In this document: positions 1-7,494 of the stretch, one piece after another | Layout of the letters: each line of letters begins with the position of its first letter | How positions within the stretch are numbered: position 1 is the stretch's first letter | NCBI RefSeq assembly: GCF_023078355.1 | Contig: NZ_CP095552.1 | Span: 2,914,001-2,978,000 of the forward strand | DNA: 64,000 nucleotides | Source of the DNA: Gordonia hongkongensis | Lineage (GTDB): Bacteria; Actinomycetota; Actinomycetes; Mycobacteriales; Mycobacteriaceae | Direction of reading: 5' to 3' | Position numbers and translations under genes: made by a program | The notes under the pieces: generated by a model | Told to the model about the DNA's origin: nothing | Databases searched by the model: none | What the model saw: the letters and a program-made list of their open reading frames with translations, nothing else

Positions 1-32
1 TGCGCCAGCCGATCCAGTTCCGAGGTTTCGAC

Positions 33-51
33 CTGGACCGATCCGGTCCAG
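33..51. promoter_or_regulatory. palindrome upstream of HTH gene
   Basis: Arms CTGGACCG (33-40) and CGGTCCAG (44-51) are perfect inverted repeats around a 3-bp spacer. They end ten bases before the GTG at 61 of a small helix-turn-helix gene. An autoregulatory operator is a guess. The same bases are also open reading frame, so the palindrome could lie inside coding sequence. Confidence 0.3.
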
Positions 52-60
52 TGGACACGG

Positions 61-366
61 GTGCCCTCAGCGTCCCTCGAGGACCTTGCCCGCCACCACG
101 TGTTCGCCCCAGACACCGACCTCGACGTCAACGTGCGGCCCGAGGTCGCGGCGGCCGCCCAAGCAGTGTGGCGGCGTGAGCATCTCGAACCGATCGACAT
201 CGACGACGAGATCCGGGCGGCCGTGGATGCCCGCAGGGACGCCGACGCGCAACTCGACGCCGCGGTGGCCAAGGCCCGCCGGCTGGGTCGCTCGTGGGCC
301 GACATCGGCGCGGCCACCGGCATGACCCGACAATCAGCCAACGGGCGCTGGAAAGACCGCACGTGA
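61..366 (+). CDS. small helix-turn-helix protein
   Basis: About 101 residues from GTG 61, but the frame stays open to base 1, so the gene may begin outside the window. The middle is a charged helix rich in Ala, Arg and Asp. The C-terminus (ARRLGRSWADIGAATGMTR) reads as a helix-turn-helix of the kind seen in small actinobacterial DNA-binding proteins. The DNA-binding role is inferred from this motif only. The last about 230 bp recur at 4890-5123 at roughly 95 percent identity, so the gene or its 3' end has been duplicated. No partner gene is evident downstream. Confidence 0.6.
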   Translation: MPSASLEDLARHHVFAPDTDLDVNVRPEVAAAAQAVWRREHLEPIDIDDEIRAAVDARRDADAQLDAAVAKARRLGRSWADIGAATGMTRQSANGRWKDRT

Positions 367-488
367 GTGTCTCGGTCGAGATTGTTGAAGACTCACTGAC
401 AAGTGGCCCGCAACGATGTTGATCGAGGCACCAGTTACACACCCACAGGTCTCACTCGCGACCTTTACCACAACAAATGGGGCTTCTG

Positions 489-1139
489 ATGTCAGCCAAC
501 CACTCATGTCGAGCAGCCATCTCTTTCGCTGCCGCGGTGGCCGTCCTCGGCCTCGCCGGGTGCGGCCAGACGGAGGTCAACCAGGGCATCCCGCCCACCG
601 AGCCCGCGACCGCAACTTCCACCGTTGAGGCTGACTCAGTGACCGACACCACCGACCTGCGCAATCTCATGGCAAACTCCACCCACGTCTTCACCGGGCG
701 TGTGGAGTCTGGCGCCGGCACTAAAGCTCTGAGCCCGATTCCCGAGACCCAGTACAGCGTGCTCACCGCCACCTCGCTCAAAGGTGAGGTCCCCCTGAGC
801 GTGACCGTCAACCAGCAGGGCGGCACCAAAGACGGCGTCTACATTTCCGTCGACGGTGACGGTCCACTCAAGGTCGGGCAGTGGTACTTGTTCGCGACTC
901 GCTTCCTCAAGTCCGAACAGTGGTACACCGTCGTGCCCGTATATGGCCACAAGCCCATCACCGAGCAGCAGGCACGCGATAGGACATCCGCGCCATTAGC
1001 GGCCGCGGATTCCGCCCTGCGCGCCAATCCGCAGAACACGCTCGCCCCGCCCGACCCGCCCAGTCCGTCGCTGACGTTCCCCATCCCACAACCAGGCGAC
1101 CAGAACCCGCTGCCCCCCTCGACACCGCGACCACGCTGA
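489..1139 (+). CDS. putative secreted lipoprotein
   Basis: The ATG at 489 gives a 216-residue protein; an in-frame ATG at 477 would add four residues. The N-terminus is a type II signal peptide: a short polar start, a hydrophobic stretch and the lipobox LAGC, whose Cys should be lipidated after cleavage. The mature chain has one small domain of mostly beta character (about residues 50-155) and a Pro-rich tail (PPDPPSPS and similar), as in lipoproteins that span the cell wall. I do not recognise the domain family. It stands alone between the duplicated HTH gene and an emb remnant. Confidence 0.65.
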   Translation: MSANHSCRAAISFAAAVAVLGLAGCGQTEVNQGIPPTEPATATSTVEADSVTDTTDLRNLMANSTHVFTGRVESGAGTKALSPIPETQYSVLTATSLKGEVPLSVTVNQQGGTKDGVYISVDGDGPLKVGQWYLFATRFLKSEQWYTVVPVYGHKPITEQQARDRTSAPLAAADSALRANPQNTLAPPDPPSPSLTFPIPQPGDQNPLPPSTPRPR

Positions 1140-1300
1140 AACGGCTGACCATGTCGAGTCGTCCCGCCTAAACCGCCCCGGAACAGGCCATGACGCACCG
1201 TTACGCGAGCACTTGGCTATTCCACCGCCCGTGGCAGTGCCTACGATCGACGGGGTGCCTGCGCCATATCCGCGAGGTGTGTACCCGCCGCTTCCCGGTG

Positions 1301-1684
1301 GTCGGCCAGACCTTATGTCAGCGTCCCGCCCAGGTGAAATGCGGAGTGCTCGAGACGCCCGAGTGGCGGATCACGCCGAACCACGAAGGCGAACGGGTCA
1401 ACTCCCAACGCTGGATGGACGGCGACTTCGGTGGCCCGCTCGGCATCATCGAGAACGAACTCCGCCCCCGCGTCTACCCGTCGTACCTGCGCAACGACTG
1501 GGCCAAGGACTGGGGCATGCTCCAGAGCCTGACCCCGATACTCCCGAAGACCGACGCCGAACTGACCATCACCACCGACACCCAGAACGGGAACTGGACA
1601 CCGGGACCCATGCGCGCTGCCACGAACGGACGTCTGCTTCTTAGCCCACACATCACAGACCGGCCACCTCGCGCCTCGTCGTAG
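1301..1684 (+). pseudogene. C-terminal fragment of an Emb arabinosyltransferase
   Basis: In the frame that ends at the TAG at 1682, residues from about 1301 to 1627 match the extreme C-terminus of EmbA/B/C arabinosyltransferases as I know them: CQRP, then ETPEWRI, then GGPLGI, then PSYLRNDWAKDWGMLQ, and finally NWTPGPMR just before the stop. Emb proteins are about 1,000-residue membrane enzymes that build cell-wall arabinan. Only about 110 residues of the extracytoplasmic carbohydrate-binding end are present, with no start, membrane domain or glycosyltransferase motif. It is therefore a non-functional remnant, presumably left by a deletion or rearrangement. Confidence 0.7.
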
Positions 1685-1868
1685 CTCAGCTTCGTCACGG
1701 CCCTTCGATCCACCATCCCTGAGGTCAGGCCCCACATGTAGTAGCTGACACCGATTGTGACCCCAAGATCAGCGTGTCTTGAAGGAAATGAACAGCAGAT
1801 TCGAGATACTGGCAGTACTTACAGGAAGGAATGGCCATGACCAACAAGCGGATCGTTCAGCAGCGTGA

Positions 1869-3291
1869 GGGACTGTCGTGAGAACGGTGTAAGTGGCCTT
1901 ACCGCCCTCGGTGTGTCGGGGGCAGGAAGGTCGCATCATGACCGACACTCTGGTGGCTGTGGAGCCATCTGATGAACACGATGACGGGATCGTCGAGGTG
2001 CCTGCGGACCGCAGCGTCGATGAACTCGAGGTAGCCCGCGAGCTGGTCCGCCAGGCCCGGGAGGCCGGGGTCCGCCTGACCGGTCCGGATGGGTTGCTCA
2101 AAGCGATGACCAAAACGGTGCTCGAGACGGCGCTCGATGAAGAGATGTCTGAGCATCTCGGTTACGACAAGCACGACCAGCGTGGTCGCGGGAGTGGCAA
2201 CTCGCGCAACGGGTCTCGGTCGAAGACCGTGCTGACTGATGCGTGTGGGCAGGTCGAGATCGATGTCCCGCGGGATCGGGCGGGCACCTTCGAGCCGCAG
2301 ATCGTGAAGAAGCGCCAACGACGCTTGACTGATGTGGATGAGGTGGTGTTGTCGCTGTATGCCCGTGGGCTCACCACCGGTGAAATCAGCGCCCATTTCG
2401 CCGACATCTACGGTGCTGCGGTCTCCAAAGACACGATCAGCCGGATCACCGACCGGGTGCTCGAAGAGATGGCCACCTGGCATGCCCGTCCGCTCGAACG
2501 CGTCTACGCCGCGGTGTTCATCGACGCCATCCATGTCAAAATCCGCGATGGGCAGGTAGGGCCCCGGCCGATCTACGCCGCGATCGGGGTGGATCTGGCC
2601 GGGCATCGTGACGTGCTCGGGATGTGGGCAGGTGAAGGCGATGGTGAGTCGGCAAAGTACTGGCTGGCGGTGCTTACCGAGCTGAAGAACCGGGGTGTAG
2701 CCGACATCTTCTTCCTCGTCTGCGACGGGCTAAAAGGCCTGCCGCAATCGGTCGGGGCGGTCTTTCCCGACACGGTGGTGCAGACGTGTGTCATCCATCT
2801 GATCCGGGGCACATTCCGCTATGCCGGCCGCCAGCACCGCGATGCTATCGCCAAGGCGATCAAACCGATCTACACCGCCCCCACCGCTGCAGCCGCGGCC
2901 GAGGCGTTGGATGCGTTCGACGCCGAGTGGGGGCACCGGTACCCGGCAGCTATCCGGTTGTGGCGCAACGCATGGCAAGAATTCATACCGTTCCTCGACT
3001 ACGACATCGAGGTCCGTAAGGTGATCTGCTCGACGAATGCGATCGAGTCACTCAACGCCCGCTACCGGCGCGCAGTGCGGGCTCGTGGGCATTTCCCGAA
3101 CGAGCAGTCGGCGCTAAAGTGCCTGTACCTGGTGACCCGGTCGCTCGATCCGACCGGCACCGGACAGAAACGATGGACAATGCGGTGGAAACCAGCACTC
3201 AACGCATTCGCCATCACCTTCGCCGACCGCATGCCGGCCAGCGAAGACAACTAACCGAAAACGCCACTTACACCGTTAATCTGATACTCCC
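1869..3291 (+). mobile_element. IS256-family insertion sequence, 1,423 bp
   Basis: The ends are imperfect inverted repeats of about 29 bp. The outer GGGA and the inner 15 bp AACGGTGTAAGTGGC (1883-1897, complement at 3263-3277) are identical, with mismatches between them. The element is flanked by the direct repeat CAGCGTGA (1861-1868 and 3292-3299), which fits the 8-9 bp duplication known for IS256 relatives. It carries one transposase gene that fills most of its length. Intact ends, target duplication and an unbroken transposase suggest a recent insertion. An older, truncated relative starts at 6832. Confidence 0.9.
1938..3254 (+). CDS. IS256-family (mutator-type) transposase
   Basis: A 438-residue DDE transposase that cuts and rejoins the element's own ends. 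ATG 1938 (MTDTLVAV) is preferred; a GTG at 1893 would run the protein into the terminal repeat. The catalytic residues are visible as Asp196 (FIDAIHVK), Asp263 (LVCDGLKGL) and Glu370 (STNAIESLN), the spacing expected for this family. CxxH (TCVIHLIR) lies in between, as usual. The length matches full-size family members and no frameshift is seen, so it may be active. Confidence 0.93.
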   Translation: MTDTLVAVEPSDEHDDGIVEVPADRSVDELEVARELVRQAREAGVRLTGPDGLLKAMTKTVLETALDEEMSEHLGYDKHDQRGRGSGNSRNGSRSKTVLTDACGQVEIDVPRDRAGTFEPQIVKKRQRRLTDVDEVVLSLYARGLTTGEISAHFADIYGAAVSKDTISRITDRVLEEMATWHARPLERVYAAVFIDAIHVKIRDGQVGPRPIYAAIGVDLAGHRDVLGMWAGEGDGESAKYWLAVLTELKNRGVADIFFLVCDGLKGLPQSVGAVFPDTVVQTCVIHLIRGTFRYAGRQHRDAIAKAIKPIYTAPTAAAAAEALDAFDAEWGHRYPAAIRLWRNAWQEFIPFLDYDIEVRKVICSTNAIESLNARYRRAVRARGHFPNEQSALKCLYLVTRSLDPTGTGQKRWTMRWKPALNAFAITFADRMPASEDN

Positions 3292-3543
3292 CAGCGTGAT
3301 GACGGCAACTGGGAAGTCAAACGACCGGGTTCTGACCGCGCCAGTGCGGTGACACCGACGCAGGATGCTGGCATCGATAGGGCTCGACAGATCCTGAAGA
3401 ACGACGGTGGAGGTGAGCTACAAGTGCGAGGCGTCAACGGTCAGATCCGGGCGCAGGACACCGTAGCGCCCGGTAACGATCCTCGGTCGTCGCGCGGCTA
3501 GTCAGCGCTCGCACGCACAGGCACGGCGGCAACAGGACGAGGC

Positions 3544-3927
3544 ATGGTGAGCATGACGAGTGGAGACGCAGGCGTCGGCGAACAGACCTCGCAGTTCGTG
3601 CCCCAATCCCGGATCGCCTCGGAGCTAAGGGAACTTCCGCCGCGCAAACGCGCCCTGCTTGGCATTGACAATTGGGTGCTTGATCTCGTTGATGCAGTAG
3701 TACGCACAACCTTCGTACTTACTGCCGAGGACTCGCGGCCTCTGGACGAACGTCTCGATACTGTGCGCGCGTTCTTTGCCCCTCTTGATGGGGCTATGCC
3801 GTCAGTCCTCGCGGACCAGATTGATGACATGCCTGCGAAGCTGGAACAGCTCTCCGCGGAAGGTCTACCGCGCTGGGCAAAAGACTCACTCGAGACGGCC
3901 ACTGGAAACGGTTCGCCGAACGGCTAG
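3544..3927 (+). CDS. unrecognised protein, N-terminal part (possibly split by frameshift)
   Basis: About 127 residues, mainly helical and acidic (DNWVLDLVDAVVRTTFVL, ADQIDDMPAKLEQL). I do not recognise a family. The frame closes at TAG 3925, but the adjoining frame (the one used by the ORF at 3957) reads sensibly through the same place. Adding one C in the GGCC at about 3896-3899 would join LETA to HWKRFAERLVGPKSYARLG and on into the next ORF, giving one protein of about 410 residues. I therefore suspect one gene with a single-base deletion. Alternatives for the start are ATG 3544 and ATG 3553. Confidence 0.5.
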   Translation: MVSMTSGDAGVGEQTSQFVPQSRIASELRELPPRKRALLGIDNWVLDLVDAVVRTTFVLTAEDSRPLDERLDTVRAFFAPLDGAMPSVLADQIDDMPAKLEQLSAEGLPRWAKDSLETATGNGSPNG

Positions 3928-3956
3928 TTGGACCGAAGAGCTATGCCCGGCTCGGT

Positions 3957-4787
3957 GTGGCGCTCCGGGAGGACAGCACTGTCGTCGCCCACGGTTTACG
4001 CGGCCTCGTCAGGATGATCCGCCCGTACGCGGCGGCTTTTGACGACCTCGTCCAGGTTCTCGGTCCTGACCAGATGGCTGCGCTTCGGGATCTTCCCGGC
4101 GGCCTAGTCGCCTCGGCACTTCGCTTCGTGGTGCAACTGGACAGTTTCTTGGAGGATCTTGTTGCATCCGACTTCGACTGGTCACTCCTTAGCGCGTTCG
4201 GATCAGCCGGCGGTGACGAACCGGCCGATCTCGACGAGATCCTCGAGCAGGTTCGCCCTCTGATATCAGGGACCTTGCAGGCCCAGCTGGCCGAACTCAA
4301 CACACGGCTCGTACGCAAGCTTCGCGGAGCCCGAACTGCTTTGGAAGTGTCCGACGATGGCGTGTCGCAGGCCGCCAATTCCCTGGTCGAGCTGATTGAC
4401 TGGCTGCTGCGATCGGCGTTCGAGGACGACGAGGTGCTGCGGTGGCTCGATCAGACCGGCCTCGAGAACGAGTGGTACACCGATCCTCAGTCGGGGAAGC
4501 AAAGACCCACCAAGAAGGGGCAGGCTCTGTGTTTCGTTCACGGCGGGGCCGACCTCAAGCCTGACGGCCACACCGCACTTCATGAGGCCGTCGCTATCGC
4601 TATCGTCACAGCCCGCCGCGGACTTCAGAAGCTCAAGCACGCCGACACTGGCGACGACACCGAGAAGGTCCTCGTTGCGCAGTACCACCATGCAGTCGAG
4701 GGGTTTCTGACGGTCGCGATACGACTCACCTGGGCAGCTTTACCGCAGGAGGACATCGATCGCCTGCGGACACGTCTTGCCGCCTAA
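3957..4787 (+). CDS. unrecognised helical protein (probable C-terminal part of the same gene)
   Basis: From GTG 3957 the ORF has 276 residues, but the frame is open and coding-like upstream to at least 3880, so this GTG is probably internal. The sequence is helical and acidic with no signal peptide or membrane segment. A segment near residue 175 (GKQRPTKKGQALCFVHGG) stands out, followed by a helical end (HAVEGFLTVAIRLTWAAL). I cannot assign a family or function. It lies inside the segment bounded by the duplicated HTH sequences and has no obvious operon partner other than 3544-3927. Confidence 0.55.
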   Translation: MALREDSTVVAHGLRGLVRMIRPYAAAFDDLVQVLGPDQMAALRDLPGGLVASALRFVVQLDSFLEDLVASDFDWSLLSAFGSAGGDEPADLDEILEQVRPLISGTLQAQLAELNTRLVRKLRGARTALEVSDDGVSQAANSLVELIDWLLRSAFEDDEVLRWLDQTGLENEWYTDPQSGKQRPTKKGQALCFVHGGADLKPDGHTALHEAVAIAIVTARRGLQKLKHADTGDDTEKVLVAQYHHAVEGFLTVAIRLTWAALPQEDIDRLRTRLAA

Positions 4788-4889
4788 TCTGAACTCGGGC
4801 CTTCGACGCAGTTATGTCATCCAAAGGACGACTTGCACTCTACCGCAATCGGTTTCGAGCGCCGGTAATAGATATTATGTCAGGTAAAC

Positions 4890-5123
4890 CGGCGGCCCGA
4901 GGTCGCGGCGGCCGCTCAAGCAGTGTGGCGGCGTGAGCATCTCGATCTGATCAACGTCGACGAAGAGATCCGGGCGGCCGTGGATGCCCGCAGGGACGCC
5001 GACGCACTAATCGACGCCGCGGTGGCCAAGGCCCGCCGGCTGGGTCGCTCGTGGGCCGACATCGGCGCGGCCACCGGCATGACCCGACAATCAGCCAACG
5101 AGCGCTGGAAAGACCGCACGTGA
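4890..5123 (+). pseudogene. 5'-truncated second copy of the HTH gene
   Basis: About 230 bp repeat bases 137-366 with roughly a dozen substitutions, including the whole helix-turn-helix and the stop codon. Upstream of 4890 the similarity ends abruptly in unrelated, AT-richer DNA (GATATTATGTCAGG). In frame, a stop lies at 4869 and no standard start precedes the conserved RPEVAAAAQ segment. GTG 4923 could start a 66-residue product that keeps the HTH. A shortened DNA-binding product is possible, but a dead copy is more likely. Confidence 0.65.
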
Positions 5124-5315
5124 GTGCTGCCGGATGAGTATCGTCTAATTCAATTCTGACGCATTCGATTTCGAGTTCCGAGGCTGGGTATTTACGACAT
5201 CTTCGCTGCCTGGGAATGGATTGTGGGACGCCCCGCTGACCGGACCGCCGGACTTCCGTTGAATGTCGCCGGACGCCGGCGATGAGAGGAAGGGCCTCTA
5301 CGAGGAGGGGTCGAC

Positions 5316-5513
5316 ATGAACTTGGAGACTGAGACTGTCGTGGCGATTATCAGTGCCACTATCGCCATCGGGGCGCTGTGCCTAACTGCCCGCCAGGTGC
5401 ATCAAGCGGGCGAGCAAACTAAGCTGCAACGCGAACAAACGGAGCTGCAACACAAACTGCAGGGCTGCCGGTCAGCTCGACCTCAGGCGGCACCGACCTA
5501 CTTGTACAGCTAG
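5316..5513 (+). CDS. small membrane-anchored coiled-coil protein, probably truncated
   Basis: ATG 5316 follows a strong ribosome site (GAGGAGGGG). The 65-residue product starts with one hydrophobic helix (TVVAIISATIAIGALCL) and continues into a heptad-like coiled coil (QVHQAGEQTKLQREQTELQ). Proteins with this layout usually continue past the coil, whereas here it stops after about 16 unrelated residues. A 3' truncation or frameshift is therefore likely. No function can be given. Confidence 0.45.
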   Translation: MNLETETVVAIISATIAIGALCLTARQVHQAGEQTKLQREQTELQHKLQGCRSARPQAAPTYLYS

Positions 5514-5578
5514 CTTGCTCAGCCGCAGTCCCGTGGCCGACACCGTCGGTGGGGTGTCGTGGTGCCTGGCCTTATTCC

Positions 5579-6166
5579 TCATTCCATGCCGTCTAGGACG
5601 AACTGTGCGGCGTTCATCAACCGATCGGCGATGCCATCGTAGTGGGAGTACCCCAGGCCGCATTGCAGGGTGGCCCCGTTGACCGCGATCACCAGGGCGT
5701 CTCGCCGGGCATCAGTGTCGTACTCGCCGAGGGCAGCCGAGAGTCGGTGAAGGATGACCGCGCCGGCCCGTTCTCGAATGTCTCTTACTGGCGGGTCCTC
5801 ACCGAGCAGAGCTGACGTGGAAGCCCGACTCAGAACCGGGTCCTCGCCCAGAACCTCTCCGAACGTGGTGAACAGGCTGTGTAAGCGCTCACCAACCGTG
5901 GATCCACTGGCGGTCTGTGCGCCCCACTGATCAAGCTTGCGGGTGAACGCCTCGGCGATCACGTGATGCTTGGAGCGAAAGTAGCCGTACGTCGTGACGT
6001 GGGTGACGCCCGCGCGCCGCGACACTTCCCGCATCGACAACCGGTCATAACCGGACTCGTGCAGAGCATCGACGGCGGCGGAGACAATTCGATCTGACGT
6101 CACTCCACCACCGACCTCGCCCAGAAAGCCGTTCGTTGAGGTTGCGAGTTCGTCGCCGTTCGTCAC
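5579..6166 (-). CDS. TetR-family transcriptional regulator
   Basis: The N-terminal TetR helix-turn-helix is clear (MREVSRRAGVTHVTTYGYF), followed by an all-helical ligand-binding domain. GTG at 6166 (VTNGDEL) is the chosen start. The longest frame would begin at 6196, inside the operator-like repeats of the intergenic region, which is unlikely. The gene is divergent from the SnoaL-like gene at 6255, about 90 bp away, and probably represses it and itself through the repeats at 6192-6218. The ligand is unknown. Confidence 0.85.
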   Translation of the reverse strand: MTNGDELATSTNGFLGEVGGGVTSDRIVSAAVDALHESGYDRLSMREVSRRAGVTHVTTYGYFRSKHHVIAEAFTRKLDQWGAQTASGSTVGERLHSLFTTFGEVLGEDPVLSRASTSALLGEDPPVRDIRERAGAVILHRLSAALGEYDTDARRDALVIAVNGATLQCGLGYSHYDGIADRLMNAAQFVLDGME

Positions 6167-6191
6167 CCCGATTACGGTAGACACCCAGCTA

Positions 6192-6218
6192 TACACGTGT
6201 AAACTTTACACCTGTAAA
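6192..6218. promoter_or_regulatory. paired palindromic TetR-type operator
   Basis: Two adjacent inverted repeats lie between the divergent TetR and SnoaL-like genes: TACACGTGTA (6192-6201, perfect) and TTTACACCTGTAAA (6205-6218, perfect arms TTTACA/TGTAAA). The shared TTTACA/TGTAAA half-site and the position just upstream of both starts support an operator for the TetR protein. Confidence 0.6.
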
Positions 6219-6254
6219 CCTGACCGACCGAACCTTGAGGAGGAGTCACCCATC

Positions 6255-6815
6255 ATGGCTTTTGACCGCAGTGAACTACACAAAATGAAAGACAGCTGGG
6301 AACAAGCAAACATCGATGTGGAGAAGGCAGGTGACTGGCGGCCCCTGAGCGAGTTCTACACCCAAGACGCGACCTACGGCTGGAACTACGGCCCCCAGTG
6401 GGATTTCATGGCTATAGGCCGCGACGAGATCCGCGACTTCGCCATCGGATTTGAGATGGACGGACTGGACGGCTGGACCTACCCGTACCAGTCCTGGGTC
6501 ATCGACGAGCACACCGGAGACATGATCGGACTATGGAAACAAGTCTTCGCCGGCCACCGCCCAGACGGCACCCGCTATGCCCTGGAAGGCATACAAGGTA
6601 GCTGGTTCAAATACGCTGGCGATTTCAAGTTCGGATGGCAACGCGATTTCTTCGACTATGGCAACGTGACCGCCCTCTACACCGAGATGCTCGGTGCCGG
6701 TGATGCCACCAATGGCATGAAAATGCGTATTGACCGAGTCCTCAACGCCGCCAAAGACCGAAAGCCACTACCCGGCTGGTACAAACTCGGCACCGCACCC
6801 GTCCCATTTTGGTGA
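6255..6815 (+). CDS. SnoaL/NTF2-like fold protein
   Basis: A 186-residue protein with the alpha-plus-beta cone pattern of the NTF2/SnoaL superfamily: a helical N-terminus (MKDSWEQANIDVEKAGDW), then FYTQDATYGW, IGRDEIRDF, and alternating strands ending in DFFDYGNV. Such proteins bind or transform small hydrophobic ligands; no catalytic residues can be named here. ATG 6255 follows GAGGAG. It sits alone under the TetR operator, so it is probably the regulated target. The stop is 17 bp before an IS remnant. Confidence 0.7.
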   Translation: MAFDRSELHKMKDSWEQANIDVEKAGDWRPLSEFYTQDATYGWNYGPQWDFMAIGRDEIRDFAIGFEMDGLDGWTYPYQSWVIDEHTGDMIGLWKQVFAGHRPDGTRYALEGIQGSWFKYAGDFKFGWQRDFFDYGNVTALYTEMLGAGDATNGMKMRIDRVLNAAKDRKPLPGWYKLGTAPVPFW

Positions 6816-6831
6816 CAACCCTCATCGGGTG

Positions 6832-7090
6832 GACTGTCGTGAGAACGGTGTAAGTGGCCTTACCGCCGCCCTCGGTGTGTCGGGGTCAGGAAGGTCACGT
6901 CACGGCCCGCCGCTCTGATGGCTGTGGAGCCATCTGATGAACACGATGACGGGATCGTCGAGGTGCCTGCGGACCGCAACGTCGACGAGCTCGAGGTAGC
7001 GCGCGAGTTGGTGCGCCAGACCCGGGGAGGCCGAGGCCAGTTCGACCTGTCTCCGACGGCCTGCTCAAGGCGATGACCACAACCTGGTAG
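6832..7090 (+). mobile_element. degenerate 5' remnant of the IS256-type element
   Basis: About 260 bp match the left end and first codons of the intact element at 1869: the terminal GGACTGTCGTGAGAACGG, the GTAAGTGGCC core, then the segment encoding AVEPSDEHDDGIVEVP. Small insertions and substitutions break the transposase frame, and similarity ends near the ACCACAACC at 7079. No right end is present. It is older than the 1869 copy and shows at least two arrivals of this element family. Confidence 0.8.
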
Positions 7091-7212
7091 GTGTCCTCCG
7101 TGAACGTCTCGATCGAAGGGTCGGACGGTCTCCGAGGACGCGGCGGTGTCGGTCTCGCGATGAGCGGGGTACCGATGGCGGTTGACGAGTTTGACGCGCC
7201 TATCTCGTCAGT

Positions 7213-7368
7213 GCTGTCCGGCCGCTGCATCCCGAGGAACAGACCATCGCAGAGATGCTGCAGGGATGGCGCAACCATGTTCGATCGAGACGGATACGTC
7301 AGCAGCTGCACCGTCACCGCAATCTCGAACGCGCGCCGGCAAGTAGATCTGGGCGCACTCAAGCCTGA
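7213..7368 (+). pseudogene. fragment resembling the N-terminus of a tyrosine integrase
   Basis: In the frame starting at 7213 the translation AVRPLHPEEQTIAEMLQGWR resembles the opening of actinobacterial site-specific integrases (acidic helix, then MLxGWRxxQ). It then degenerates and stops at 7366-7368. There is no catalytic domain. The match rests on about 25 residues, so it is tentative. The rest of 7091-7494 shows no other gene I can support. Confidence 0.35.
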
Positions 7369-7494
7369 CTGACCCAAGATCCGCTGATACTAGGAGTAAC
7401 TCAGATCTTGGTATCGGGTCTTATCCAGTGAACAACTGCATCTTGCATCAGATGCACCATCGCGTCCACTCCGCCGACTGAGTGGCCGATAGTC

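Larger units (their letters stand above)
1831..3501 (+). pseudogene. DUF2188-family gene split by the IS256-type element
   Basis: The ATG at 1831 follows AGGAAGGA. The reading frame runs to the 8-bp target site CAGCGTGA (1861-1868), is interrupted by the insertion sequence, and resumes at the second target copy (3292-3299). Joining them restores an 82-codon frame to TAG 3499-3501. The product contains DDGNWEVKRPGSDRA, an ARQIL helix, GGGELQV and DTVAPGNDP. This pattern of Trp-x-Val-Lys, helix, Gly-rich turn and C-terminal NDP is that of the DUF2188 family of small proteins of unknown role. The exact restoration shows the insertion broke an intact gene. Confidence 0.8.
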
